DNA of 64,000 bases from Flammula alnicola (taxonomy: Eukaryota > Basidiomycota > Agaricomycetes > Agaricales > Strophariaceae): assembly GCA_015499995.1 (NCBI GenBank), contig JADNRV010000021.1:372001-436000 (forward strand), written 5' to 3'. Position 1 is the first letter of the stretch, and every line of letters begins with the position of its first letter. The notes under the pieces were generated by a model. That model was not told where the DNA came from. It ran no database searches and worked only from the letters and a program-made list of their open reading frames with translations. This document shows positions 47,488 to 59,245 of this stretch, piece after piece. Made by a program: the position numbers and the translations under genes.

Positions 47488-48872
47488 ATGTCTGCTCGTT
47501 ATGCACCTCTCTCGAATCCGCGCTCAGCGCCGGACGCACAGCGTGAGATGGAGGAAGCATTCGATCTGGACGACGACAACGACGCCCATACTGCCCACGA
47601 ATCAACTCCACTCACCAATAATGTTATTTCCCCACATCCAGAGCCGTCCTCAAGGCAGGAGACAAGCGCCATTCCAGGTGTCTACGACTTTGAGCGCGAG
47701 TATGACTTCCCCCCACCTGGCTCGCCGCCACCTCCATCTTCTAGAGCGCTTCCGAATGATTACGGAAATTCCAACGGTCTTTTACCCACCTCACCAGTTG
47801 CTATCCCCAAACCTCGTCGCTCTTTCTTTAGCAGAGTTGCTGGAGCAATCCTTCCAACGCATTACCAGCGTGTGCCAACGGAGCACCCTCTCACACACCC
47901 CACAGGAGGCGGAATTGAAAACGATGGCGTATTTGCAAACGTTACAGCCAAACCTCAAGCTGCGAGAGTAGTCCGCACAGAGGATGGCGACGTACACATG
48001 GTACCCGAAGATAATCAGAAGGAGAGCCCACCTGTAAGAACATTAATATTTCCCCCTCGTTTTCCCTTGTATTAATGCTTGTATTATAGACTTATCAGGA
48101 GGCTCAGGCAGACGCTGTCCCACCCTACTGGGAGACCACAATCCATGCCCCTGCAGGCCTCGAAGGCTCTGACATGATCGTCGATGATCTACCGACAGGC
48201 TCCTTCCTGATATTCTGCCTGAATGTCTTCATCTCCTTTTTCTTCCAATTCGTCGGATTCCTTCTCACCTACCTCCTCCACACCTCTCATGCGGCCAAGT
48301 TCGGCTCTCGCGCTGGGCTTGGGCTCACACTCATCCAATACGGCTTCTACTCGCGGTCTATGAGTTTGGGTGACGACAGTCAAGCCGACGGTTTGTCGGG
48401 TCAGGGTTCAGATGGCAACTGGGCTAGTCCGCCAGCAGTGACACCCCATGCCCCAACTACGCCAACACCGAATAATACGGGCGAAATGATGTCTACTACA
48501 GCGAGAGACTGGCTTTCGTTCCTGTTCATGACCCTGGGTAAGTCTTCCAACAATCAAAGTCCATCATCATTGTTCCTTATTGATCATCTTGTTTTAGGCT
48601 GGTTCCTCCTGCTCTCATCTATCATCGGCTTCTGGAGGGTCAAACGCTGGGAAAGTTCAGTACGCGCTCCCGTGCCCCCTCCAACAGCTGATCAGGTACA
48701 GAGAGACCGAACTGTGCGACAAAACCTGGAAGAGGCCTTCGGATTTTCGTTTGGCGAGGACCACCATGAAATAATAATCCACCGAGACCAATCAGGCAAT
48801 GCCATCCCAACGCAAATTGTTATGGATGAGGCAAGGTTGGCCAGAGATCTAAGAGCAGCTGGAATTCTTTGA
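47488..48872 (+). CDS. BSD2: BSD2/Ndfip-type membrane adaptor of the Rsp5 (NEDD4) ubiquitin ligase
   Basis: Exons 47488-48033, 48090-48537 and 48598-48872 give 422 residues. A Pro/Ser-rich cytosolic N-terminus leads to DAVPPYWETTIHAP, the position where Ndfip proteins carry a PPxY motif; here VPPY is a weaker version. Three membrane segments follow: LIFCLNVFISFFFQFVGFLL, the Gly-rich AAKFGSRAGLGLTLIQYGFY, and FLFMTLGWFLLLSSIIGFW. The tail carries basic and acidic stretches. Yeast Bsd2 recruits Rsp5 to misfolded or metal transporters (Smf1) in the Golgi/endosome for vacuolar sorting. A 100-residue Ser/Thr/Pro loop between helices 2 and 3 is longer than in yeast. Confidence 0.85.
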
Positions 48873-49365
48873 CGTGTGTTCCCTTGCTGTTTAGTCGTTG
48901 ATACTTTCAGACTTGAATTATAATTGTGTTTATTGCTATCTTTGCTATCTCAACCCTTGATGTACATTCACCCTCGCTTCTGTCATTTACTATATGGGCT
49001 TGCTTATATCTTGTGCATTCACCCAGAAAGTTATATACCTGGCTACTCAGTGGCGACCCAACGGCTTGGAAGTTCATGGACGACATTTTCGTATCAACCT
49101 CGGCGACATGCATCGACAACGATTTGTGGCGTGCTGTGGTCCTTACTTGCGGTATAATTTTATCCCCAGGCCGCAGCATTTCCGATCTTCGAAAGCTTGA
49201 GAGACGGTGTCTGCATGTTCCCATACAAATGTAATCTGTATAAACTGATTCAAGCCCGTATCTCACATCACTTATTATAAATCAAGCACTTGAGGCCAAG
49301 ATCCGAAATACGTCTTTTCGTCACTCTCACTACTTTCAGGAGCCTGCAGAGCCAATGAACGCTTC
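48873..49365. other. 0.49-kb convergent intergenic region
   Basis: Between the 3' ends of BSD2 and ASA1. Overlapping plus-strand ORFs have no protein character. Nothing else seen. Confidence 0.4.
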
Positions 49366-50954
49366 TTATTTCTCGAAGCTCATCAGAGACCAGATTGAGA
49401 TACGGTTGTCTTTAGCACCTGCTATCAACCATCTACACCTTTCGGCCTTCTCTTCCGAAGTCATTTCGTCGTCTTCGTCATCGTGAGCGCTCCCATCTAG
49501 CGATGTGTCCCTCGATGTCGAACCCCAATATCTCGTGCGAACTCCACACATTGGCAAGCTGACTTATGGTACTTCAGTGTGCCGAGAGGTTTGAATGATT
49601 TTGTCGAATACAAGCGGACCCTATAAATATTTGGTTAGCGTATACAGAAGGATATGATAATGTATGCCATACTTTCCATCCCACCCTCCCACTGCACACA
49701 CTTTGCCGTTATCCCGAATTGCAACTGATCCATTCCCCGCATGCTTCGTCCGGTGAGCTACACCGTGTTCTTCAGGAGGAGGCTTGTCAACCTAAGATAT
49801 TAAATATAACTATGAGAAATAACAAATGCAACAAAGACAGAAAGGAAACATTTACTGTAAGATCATACCGGCCGACAATGTGGTCCGCGGAAACAGTCAC
49901 CGCAAATTCATTTGCACGAGACACTCTCATTGCCATGACTGGATACAAGCATAAGTCTGAGCGAGTGGCACGCACGAAAGTAGCTCAGGACCCACTTGAA
50001 TCGACATGAAGCTTCGACTTCCAAATAATCTCCCAACCTTCGCCTTCGATAGAAACCTCCTTCGCGCTACGCGTGTATTCACGCAGAACGACGCTGCCAT
50101 TTTCATACGCTGCCAAAATCCGCAAACTACCTCGTGCGGAAGCGGAAGATGAAGTGGCGTCTGCCTTTTGGTGATAGAGATGTACGGACATCATTATACC
50201 TATGTAAAAGGATGAGGATTTTCTATACATGATATATACGAGTAAGTGCCTACCTGAGTTATTTCTTCCACCAGGATTTGCAGAGAAGACAGATTTCTTG
50301 ACTTCCTGACCGATAGCAGCATGCACTCGGTCCATAAGAGGCAGAGACCAAACGTCAGCCTGTAAATAATTCTAACTTGATGGTCTGGATTCCTTTGGGA
50401 GGAACAATACATACTGTTGATGAGTCTACGAGGTTGGGAAGGGCAATCAAAGCTTTGGGCTTCGCATTTTCTTCAGAGACTTTCGGCAGCTTCAACAGGG
50501 AAAAGCGACAGAAATTGAGGGCATTGACGTCCATAGAATAACAAAGCGTCGGGGTTGGGAGACTAGGTAGCCCTGCCGAACCACCGATTCGTGCATCTAA
50601 AGGCAATTCTTCGATTCGTTGCCACACGTGTACTTTGTTATCGCGTCCGTGTCTTCACGTTGAAAGTTCTCATCAATCTTGAGGAATGGCTAGAACAGAA
50701 GGACATACAGACGTTACGATGAATTTGTCCCACTCCTCGACTCCCAGGATAGAGTCGGTATGGGCATTCCACACTGCTATAGAGCGTAAGGACCGCGTCG
50801 ATGTAACAACGACTTTCCCCGAAGTATCTGCAGAGTAGATTCGTTCGTTATCATCAGAAAAAGCAACTGCGCTTATTGAAGAGGAGTGTGAACGAAGCAG
50901 ATGTAAAGGTGTCGGCGGTGGAGGAGAGGTTGAAGTAAAACCGGGATTGGCCAT
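49366..50954 (-). CDS. ASA1: ASA1, WD40 subunit of the ASTRA/TTT complex, with an apparent one-base gap
   Basis: Exons 50954-50713, 50652-50415, 50359-50254, 50199-49996, 49938-49856, 49791-49673 and 49620-49366, about 385 residues. WD40 blades are recognisable: LLRSHSSSISAVAFSDDNERIYSADTSG with VWNAHTDSILGVEEWD, then VTHGRDNKVHVW, DVWSLPLMDRV, LAAYENGSVVLREY, VAIRDNGKVCAVGGWDGKVR, and a final WLIAGAKDNRISIW. The LGTLKYHK block before the last blade is typical of Asa1/GNB1L. In the last exon the frame runs CQCVEFA to a TAG, while the final blade lies in another frame, so one base is missing near 49525. Alternatively a 53-bp intron starting GTGTGG and ending at that TAG also restores frame but removes VEFA. 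Asa1 works with Tel2-Tti1-Tti2 in PIKK maturation. Confidence 0.8.
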
Positions 50955-51310
50955 GGTGCGCTTTCATTCAGGTTCTATTTGACGAGGACAATCGAGAACT
51001 TGGTGTCAAATAGAGCAGCTTTTCATTGTTTAAGAAGAGATTCGTTGTCGACGAGCTGTCGACCTTGGTCAAGACTTGTCATGCATGCCAAGCCCAGTGT
51101 CCACACAAGTGAGTGCCCTACCCTAATGTGGTCATCATTTCGCAGCATCCTGAGTCAGATCAGATATTTCGAACAGCACTGGGGCACCTTCATCGCGACC
51201 AGAAAAGAAGGTTTTACATAAAAAGTACATACTCTACACATCCGTAATATCACAAACTCTTCTCCAAGAAAAACTAGAAAAACTTCAAGCTAGCCATACA
51301 ATCCATCCAC
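50955..51310. other. 0.36-kb intergenic region
   Basis: Promoter side of ASA1 and 3' side of the MFS transporter gene. No recognisable feature. Confidence 0.4.
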
Positions 51311-53626
51311 CTATTTCCGTGCTGGAATCCGTGGACTCTGCAGCACATCATCCTCATCGTTCGACTCCGATATCGCCTGGTACGTAAATTCTCTAACATC
51401 TACCTCCTCTCCGATACGCGGTGTATTTACCAGCGCGATATCTTCTTCGGCAGGCGAGATGCGGCTGAGGAAGAATACGACGGCGTAGAGTAGGCAGGCA
51501 GCGAGCACAAAGATCGCTTCTGGGAAATTAGCGACAGATGATCCGTACGTCAGCGCATATATGTATGGCTTGGGAAGAAGAAGCATGAGATAGGGTAAAA
51601 TATAACGGCGATAGTAACACTCACCGAAACGATATGTCCAATGGCAGACAAGACCCCCATCGCCCCGAATAAAGCTCCCACCTCTGAGCCATGACCACAG
51701 GCATGTAGACACACTGCCCCGAGAGAATGCAAAGCTGGATTTCCCCCTGAAGTGAAGGAGGAAAGACAAGATAGTGCGACGAAAGTCGGCTGTGACTTGT
51801 TCGATGTGAGAGCGACAAGACTGTCTGCGAGTCCATCCACAGCAAGCGATATTTGCGCAAGATAGCGGTCAAAATTCAGTTCTTTCGAGATTTCATGTGC
51901 GTTGGGGTTAATACTAGGAGCATTGGTTGATTTTGGCTTTAAGTACGAAAGGAGGACTGCAAGTTCAAGCTTCAAGATTAGGAACTGAAGACAAATGGAA
52001 GACGTTCACACGTACTTGGAAGGAAGACAAGTAGATTGAAAGCTCTCGATATCCAAAGAGTCGACATGTAATAACCGAGCTGTCCTTGAGTTTAGTATCG
52101 CATAAATTAAAAGGATATAAACACGTACCTGAGCGGTCGTCCATGTGTAAACGTGTTGTGCATAAAGATATTTGGCGGAGTAAACGCCCTGGAAATTTAT
52201 CAATATATATTCGAGAGGAAGGAAGGCATGTGCTACTCACTGTTGATACAATGTAAAAGAACAGACTCAACCCGACAAACGTCATATTGTAGTTCTTTCT
52301 TGAAGAACCAGGGACTCGTCGTGGTGCAAACATGGAGATTGGCAGAAGGAGGGCGGAAGCGAAATTGAGGATTAATCGGCGACAAGCAAGCATCGGGGAT
52401 TCCTTGAATGATAGAGTGTTTTGTTGCCTAGCAGTTGCTGCAGGCTTCGATGGTGGTCGTGATTCAGGGCACACGAAGATAACATAGAGGAGGGTGAGGG
52501 ATATGAGGCCGATGCTCCCAAAGAAATAGCCGTCGCTGTAGCCTTTCGGTGGGAAGAAAAGCCCTCCAAGCTAGTGCATGTCAATTAATTACAGCATTTC
52601 GATTTCGACCAAAAAAGAAGCGTACCCATGGTCCGATGGCCAGTCCTACAAATACCATTCCTTGAACGGTAGAGAAGATCGTTGACCTAGATGGAGAACA
52701 TGAGGACATTGCACACCGGGAAATATACATTGGTGTCATACCGAGATCCATGTCGAGTGCAGTCTGATATGTACCTGGATTGTAATCAATACTCGGGTCA
52801 AATGCTACGAGTAGATGGCGACATACGCATGCGTTACTCCGTTGAAAGTCGATAAGCCTCCAACAAAGCCTTCGAAAATAGGTCCAAGCAGAATAAAATG
52901 CTCGGCGTATTGTCCGAATAAAGAGTCAGGCCTCATCACTAACATAAACACCCCTTCCCTGATTGTATCGCGGTGTTATTTGGTAGGTTGAACACTACGC
53001 GACTTATTGACTCACATTAGCAGCGCACCAAGGAGGAACGTTGACAATATCAACTTCCGTCCATGCGTATCGCCCAATCGACTCCAGAATCCTGTAGAAA
53101 TTGCGCTGAGAACGCTCATTGTCGTCACGACGGCTGCATTGAGCAATGAGCTAACATAACTTAATGTGTGTAGGAGAACATACAAGCTTGAATTTTAGCA
53201 GCCCGGGCTTGAACTTCGGCATCCGCACAACTCGTGGAGAATGATAGAAGGTCGTTAGCTCCCAGTGAATCCTTGCTCAGCGATCGGCATGCAATCGCTT
53301 TGTAAACTTGTATGCGCGGAGACATTGTTACACCCCGCTGTCGAAGACAATTCAAGAATTAGTACTGGACGTGAGCGGGATAATGTATAGGTACGCACCG
53401 ACATGGACATAACAAGAACCACAGGGATCAACCTACAGAGATTCTTGAGTCATAACGAATATGAAATCTTGCGTTCCTCTAACCAGAATGGGTGGGCATT
53501 CCAAGATATCCTCCTAAAGAACATATTTGCCCTCATTTCTGCCCGAGGTGCGCGGGGCCTGCGGGGCCCTGGTAAAAGCGAATCTTCCTCAGAGTCCTCT
53601 TGCAAGTGTTGATGAGTAGCCATCAT
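51311..53626 (-). CDS. MFS transporter (TetA/general-substrate-transporter type)
   Basis: Twelve exons: 53626-53484, 53432-53399, 53337-53184, 53133-53016, 52958-52827, 52774-52742, 52686-52626, 52570-52241, 52188-52129, 52079-52016, 51956-51625, 51568-51311; 572 residues. The acidic/Pro-rich N-terminus precedes helix 1 (NAHPFWLIPVVLVMSMSRGV). The MFS signature between helices 2 and 3 is FWSRLGDTHGRKLIL, and the first half ends with AYISDCTRHGSRSTIF and MVFVGLAIGPWLGG. The second half repeats helices up to VLAACLLYAVVFFLS, with an acidic cytosolic tail. The start could be either of two adjacent ATGs (53626, 53623). The substrate is unknown, but two iron-GATA sites lie upstream, suggesting a metal- or siderophore-related role. 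Confidence 0.85.
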
Positions 53627-54799
53627 TATCGCTCTCACGAGTATTAGAGCCGTGGAAACGCCGTACGGAGCCTTCTTCCGGATGCCAAGGGGCCACACTA
53701 AAGGTTGACGATGGGGAAGAGGGAGACTGGTGTGAAAGATAACCTGGGTTTATATGGAAGGAAGATTGAGGCTGTGGGTGTCGTGTTATCGTGTCGTACA
53801 AAGTATATTTAATACAATGTCGATGTAGTAGCGGGGTTCCGGAGGCGAGTGAACTCAGAGCAGCAAATTTTATCAGATAAGACTCATCTGGAATCACGTG
53901 GGGTCAAATTCTTTATCAGATAAGCAGCGGTCATCTCAAATTTGTCATCTTCCCATGCCGCTGCTACTACTGAGGTAACAGAGGTTGCCTGAATACGTAC
54001 ATACTACATACGTTCTCAAGCGACTAACAGATTTCTTGAAGCTTCATAAAGGATTTAAAACCTCTTATTTTCTGAACCAGTGTATTATCATTCACCATGT
54101 GCTCTCAGGCTGTTGGCCCATTTGGCATTGCTCAAGTCCTTACTATGCCCTGACTGGCTTAACTGGGAGATCCGTGTATTTAACATGAGGCAAGAACATA
54201 TCTTGATGTTGATATCAATGACAATTACCCACTTGTCGTGAGAGCTCGTGATCCTCTTGGGCTCTAGTAACTTTTGATCGCCACATGTATCGCAAGATTT
54301 GCAACAGATCGCAACTGCAGAAAAAACGGCAAGGTAAATATATAGCCCCTAGACTACACAATACGAAATGGGTACCCTTCTATCTCATATGCTCGTAGAC
54401 AGCACGTAACATTTTTCAGCATATGATCTACATATTCCGCCGAAAGGCTGACCTGAGAAGAGTCTTTGATCTCAATGATCATAAAGAATTGGAAAATGCG
54501 TCACAATTAAAATGTACTTTATGATAGATTTGATGGTGTTTCTTAGCTTGCATCTTCTCCAGATCCCCACATTCCAGGCATACTTATTTACATAGAGCCT
54601 CAACAACGATGGCCAGCAAATGACCAGAGGCAGTAAGGTTGCAGTTGAGCGTGTGAATGATTTATTTCCTTTTATGGGCCGTTGTCGGGCTTCTCTTGAG
54701 CGCAGTCACGCTTGGCGCGATTTCATTGAAGCCATTCCCGCCGATCTTGGCTAGACCGGGTCACAACATTCCCTTCACATACGCGTCCTGGACCAGGAC
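53627..54799. other. 1.17-kb divergent intergenic region (MFS gene / IMD gene)
   Basis: Shared upstream region of the minus-strand MFS transporter and the plus-strand IMD-domain gene. It contains the paired ATCAGATAA sites (separate entry) and a CACGTG E-box at 53895-53900 between them. ORFs are short and without family character. Confidence 0.5.
53872..53923. promoter_or_regulatory. Two ATCAGATAA sites (iron-GATA type), 43 bp apart
   Basis: ATCAGATAA occurs at 53872-53880 and again at 53915-53923, both within the longer shared word TTATCAGATAAG (TTTATCAGATAAG at the second, TTTTATCAGATAAG at the first). They lie about 245-300 bp upstream of the MFS transporter start. ATCWGATAA is the recognition sequence established for fungal iron-responsive GATA repressors (Urbs1, SreA, Fep1 family). 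An E-box CACGTG lies between the two. Regulation by iron is inferred only. Confidence 0.6.
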
Positions 54800-57700
54800 A
54801 TGGCGTCTCCTGCCACAGGTCCCGCACTGGCAGAACGGGCAGACATTCACAAGTCGTGCAAATCTATCGAAACTTTACTCAACATCCTCAATGAATACTG
54901 CGAAGCGGCGGGGGCTGTCGTCGCGCTCCAGAAGAAGCTCGGAAAATCACTCCGAGACACTGCAGGGCTCAAAGTAACAGGAGAGATAGCAGGTGGGCCA
55001 GATTGCTGTTGATGACCTTCGTGGTTGCTTATCGTCAGGTCTGGTTCATTAGCGAACGCCATGCATGCCAGTGCGACCATATTCGAGGCGTTGTCCGACG
55101 TCGACTCCAAATTCGCGAAGGTTGCGGACAAAGAATACGAATTCGTGAGCACAGAGGTCAAGAAATGGTTCAAGAAGCTTGCTGTGAGTCCCTATGGTTG
55201 TTATCTTGGAGCCAATTGGCAATTGCGTATGGTGTTCAACAGAAAGAAGAGAGGAATCACGACGAGAGAATGGCTAGTGCTAACGCGAGGATAAAGCAAG
55301 CGGGTAGGTCTCACTATGTTTGTTAGATAACAATTGCTGATATGTGGTTGCAGGTCAGGTTTACGAGAAGAAATCCAAAAGGAAGGCAGCAGACGTTGGT
55401 GAAGAGCATGCTCGATACATCAACCTAATTAGCACATTGGGACCTGAAGTATCTCAAGACAAATAGTGAGCACATAAGCACTACATCGCGTTCAATGATG
55501 TGGGATATTAAACATGTTATGCAGCAATCATGCACTCAATGTCACCCAACGGCATACCACTACGACGTACAATGTAGCTGCTTGCCTCTCCCGCCTCGCG
55601 GACTCAGAGTGGCAAAAATCTTGCGAATGCGTTCGCCGCTTCTCCCCAACCGTTGGTCCTCTTGGACAATGGAAGGCATTATGCGAAGGAGGATGGACAG
55701 GTCCAGTTCCATCAGATTTGCCTGACTTCGATGCTGGAAATGGGAAACCAACTTCAAATGCCGAGAACGAGGGCGCTGGGTTAAAGCCGATTCAGGAAGA
55801 ATCACAAAGTCACCCCAAGCTAGCTGCCGCCACACTCACGCCTGAGCCTCGAGAATCGCTCAGCCCATCTCTTATTCCTCTACCAGGATATTCGACAGGA
55901 CCACCTTCTGCCTCTGCGAGTTCTCAGGATCTTACAAGAGAGCAACAGCCGTCCTCTCGTAATTCACCAACCCTCGCGATACAGAATCTACCCCTAGCTA
56001 ATAAGTCAACCCCCGTCGAAATTTCTTCTGCAACAATTCCAACTAGTATTGAGCCTCACATATCACCTTTCGTCGACCTTAATACTGGCTCTGTTCGGTC
56101 TCTGTCTGCCTTTCCAAGTCCTCCAACCCACTTTCCCTTGCCTCCTCCACGACAACCGCAACCGCAGCAATCATCTGTTTCTCGATCTATTCAATCCTCC
56201 TCTTCAAACCTCAAGTTCCCATCAAGTGTTGTTCCACTGTCTGAATCCCCTGTATCTGCCCATAGTGACCTGGAAGAGCCCTCTTTCGGGACTGCCGATC
56301 AAAATTTCCGAGAAGCTAATAATCCAAGCTCTGGCCCTAATCCGTCTGCGCCGTCTCCTGATCGCAGGTTCGGAGAGAGATTGAGGACCACAGAGGAACA
56401 GATGGACCTTGAGCCACCCTCTGCCTCACCAACCTTTGCAAACGAGACAAGGCGTCCTTTGCCAATCAAATCGCAGACATCCTTACCTTCGGAGTCTATA
56501 TATCAACGTAATCGCGACATCTCTACACGGAAGGACATACTCCATGGGCCGTCTTCCTCTGTCGACATCAAGTCCTCGAACACAAAATATAACCGAGGTC
56601 ATTACGAGGAGGAAAGTCGAGAGTTTGGAGTCATGAATAGCACCATCGACATGTCCTCCAAATCTAGGACAGTGGAGGGTACGAAGTATGCAAGACCTCT
56701 CGAGAGGACAGACACCGGTACAAGTAATGGAAGCATCGTCGCCGCTATGCGAAATCGATACTCTAATGTGCGATTTGATTTATCGATTGTCTATATATAC
56801 GCCTGACATTTTCTTGCTTCTTATTTTTCCATGTGCGCTACAGCCCGGCTCAACATCACCTCCACCAAGAGAGCTTCCTCGGATACCCCTCAGTGTTAAC
56901 GACCTGGCATCGCGATACCAACCGGCAGATGCACCTCTGTCGCCAAGAGCAAGGGCTGGATCTCCTCCCGTAATGCGCCAGCAATCACTTCCGCTCATTG
57001 ACACTGCTGCACGCCAGGTCAAGCAGGAACCGTTCCAGGACCGTATATCACCGTCAGGCCAAAATATATCCAGCGCGGAAGACGAGCGGCGTCGGTGGCA
57101 ACAGCAGGAGCGGAGCGAGCAATTGGCTGAAAATGAGCGGAGGGCGAAGGAACAAGAAATTAGGGAACGCGAGCGTGAGCTGGACGCGCGCGTGCAAGAT
57201 CTGGAAAGGGATCGGGCCCGGTTGCAAAGCCTGCGTGAAGAGGAGGGCACTGATCCTGACGAGTATCGTGCAGGTAGTGCTGCCCAGACTCCAAGTGGTC
57301 AGTTCATATTGCGACCTCGAGAACGTCGTACATCCCTTCGGCATCAGCTCCAGCGGCCGAAATCACAGATAGACCTCGGCGATGTCGCTGACGCTGCTTT
57401 GACTTCATCTCCAAAGCCCTCATCCCCAACGATCGGCACATCTAATCTTCGTCAGAAGTCTCAATATTCGTACAGTGCCACACATCTTGTTCCTCCTGTG
57501 ACATCGGCTAGCAATACTCCATCTTCGGTGACCCAGCCTCTGGCCTCGCCAAGGCGCAGTCAAGACGTGCAGCCTCCTTCGCCTCGGCCTCGGGCTGAAC
57601 CTCAATACGAGTCTCATGTTCGTGACAGATACCCGGACCACGCCGAGTACAATTCGAATACAAGCAGCACGAACACATCTGGCCATGCTTCGAATTGTGG

Positions 57701-58178
57701 CTGCGAGTCCTGTTCAGTTAGCAAGTACAGGGCCTCTGGAACATCAGGTTTAGATCAACGACAGCCCCACCAGCGCGTCGACTCGAAACCGGAGAAACCG
57801 AAGGGCTGGATGCGCCGCTTGAGCATGCCTGTTGGGAATGCTTTCGGCCTTGACTCCTCGAAAAAGCATCAAAGCAATAACAGCGCCAGTGGCGCCACGA
57901 CCAATTTCGGTCTGGGCAGCGGAATAGGGTACACCCCCGCCGGTGGAAGCCGAAGCATTTTCTCTATGGATGGGAGGAAGAATGCGAGCACGACGGCGTT
58001 GAACTCGCGAGCGTCTGATGGTATTACTGGCGGAGATCGTGGATTGGGTGTCCAAGAGGATGGTCGGCTTGGTGCTCAGGCTCGACCAGGAGTTCTTGGG
58101 ATAGGACGGAGAAGCTACGAGGCCAGTGGGATCAGTAATCGCAGTATGACGAATCTCGGACTCACAGGAAGGCGTTGA
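54800..58178 (+). CDS. IMD/I-BAR-domain protein (Ivy1-like) with long disordered tail
   Basis: Exons 54800-54992, 55053-55183, 55243-55303, 55354-55465, 55525-56767 and 56844-58178 give 1,024 residues. Residues 1-200 form an all-helical domain: ETLLNILNEYCEAAGAVVAL, ASATIFEALSDVDSKFAKVA, EEHARYINLISTLGPEVSQD and YNHALNVTQRHTTTTYNVAA, as in IMD (inverse BAR) proteins that sense or bend membranes. Then about 500 residues of Ser/Pro-rich low-complexity sequence, a coiled coil (EDERRRWQQQERSEQLAENE and following, about residues 650-715), another disordered part with a CGCESC cluster, and a Gly/Ser-rich end. In fungi the relatives act at vacuole/endosome membranes or cortical sites. The exact partner is unknown. 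Confidence 0.78.
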
Positions 58179-58357
58179 TACCCTTGGAGGCAGTCATGTG
58201 TACCATTACGAGATGACCAGTTATGACCTCTGTTGATATCCCTTTCATGCCCATGGACAAGTATGTGTAATGTCTGTAATGTATTTACTCCATGTATGTA
58301 TAATGTAGAATTATATGCAACTTTGTTAAGGAATCCAATAATTGCTCGCACCAGTTA

Positions 58358-58986
58358 CAGTGTAATACACTTCCTTGACACAAGAGATCAAGATCGCAAA
58401 ATTCCACAACAACAGCGGGCTCTCAGGTTCTCTCTTTGTGCAGGCATATGACAGATCATATACACACCTAATTTATCAAAAAATTGAGACCACTCCGGGG
58501 ACGTATGAAGTAGAGTATTTGAATATTTGAAAAGATCCAGAATGTCACAAATACACTTCCTTGACACAGCGTGACCTCCGCCAAATTCAGCGGGTGTGAC
58601 AGCCAAAAATGGCTTTTGAGTCACACTTTTATATTTACCTTTCGTCTTTTGACCATCCTGGGGCAGAAATTGAGTGAATTTCAGACCATCAAAGGATAAA
58701 AGGAGTTTTCCCAATCTCTTAAAAGCATATTATATTGTCAAGATAAGGAAAGGTAAGGACTGAGGCCAAGGAAAGATCCTTATGAACCAAAAAAGGCCGA
58801 AATTTCGAGACAGAAACCTATCCACGACGCGCATACCTTAAGCCCTCTTCTTAAAAATTTGCTTGGACACAATCAACATATAATGGAATGTCCATGCACA
58901 ATTTAAGGCTATTTGGATCAAAATTGAGGTGTCAGGATCCGTTTGTGTCAAGGAAGTATAGTGTGTCAAGGAGGTGTATTACACTG
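58358..58986. mobile_element. TA-flanked 629-bp inverted-repeat element (Tc1/mariner-like MITE)
   Basis: The ends are inverted repeats of about 24 bp with one mismatch, starting CAGTGTAATACAC and continuing T/C then TCCTTGACAC. Each is flanked by TA (58356-58357 and 58987-58988). Extra copies of the CTTCCTTGACAC word occur inside, near 58552-58567 and 58945-58958. No transposase is encoded. Its termini differ from the pogo-like element at 46.5 kb, so it is a separate family. The rest of the gap to MES1 (58987-59245) shows nothing. Confidence 0.8.
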
Positions 58987-59245
58987 TACTTAACATGTGA
59001 TGCACCATGAAGAGCCGCCACCTCAGCCTGTCACTGGGTGCTTGCTGCTCCATCATCGGGTAATAGACCACGCTGAACGATCAATGAAAGAGAGAAAAAG
59101 ATCCCTCAATAATGGTTATGTAAATAGAAAATCCAGCATTCTGCGAGTTGTCTGTCTCCAGAATATGAAGGACGGACCGATTAAAATGTTACTTGTTCTA
59201 ATTACGCGTACAGGGTACAAATTTTACTTGAGATCCTTCTTCCGT

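Noticed and set aside
54657..54977. ORF beginning at 54657 as the start of the IMD gene.
   Set aside because: It is in a different frame from the conserved helical domain; the ATG at 54800 opens the correct frame and closes with all later exons.
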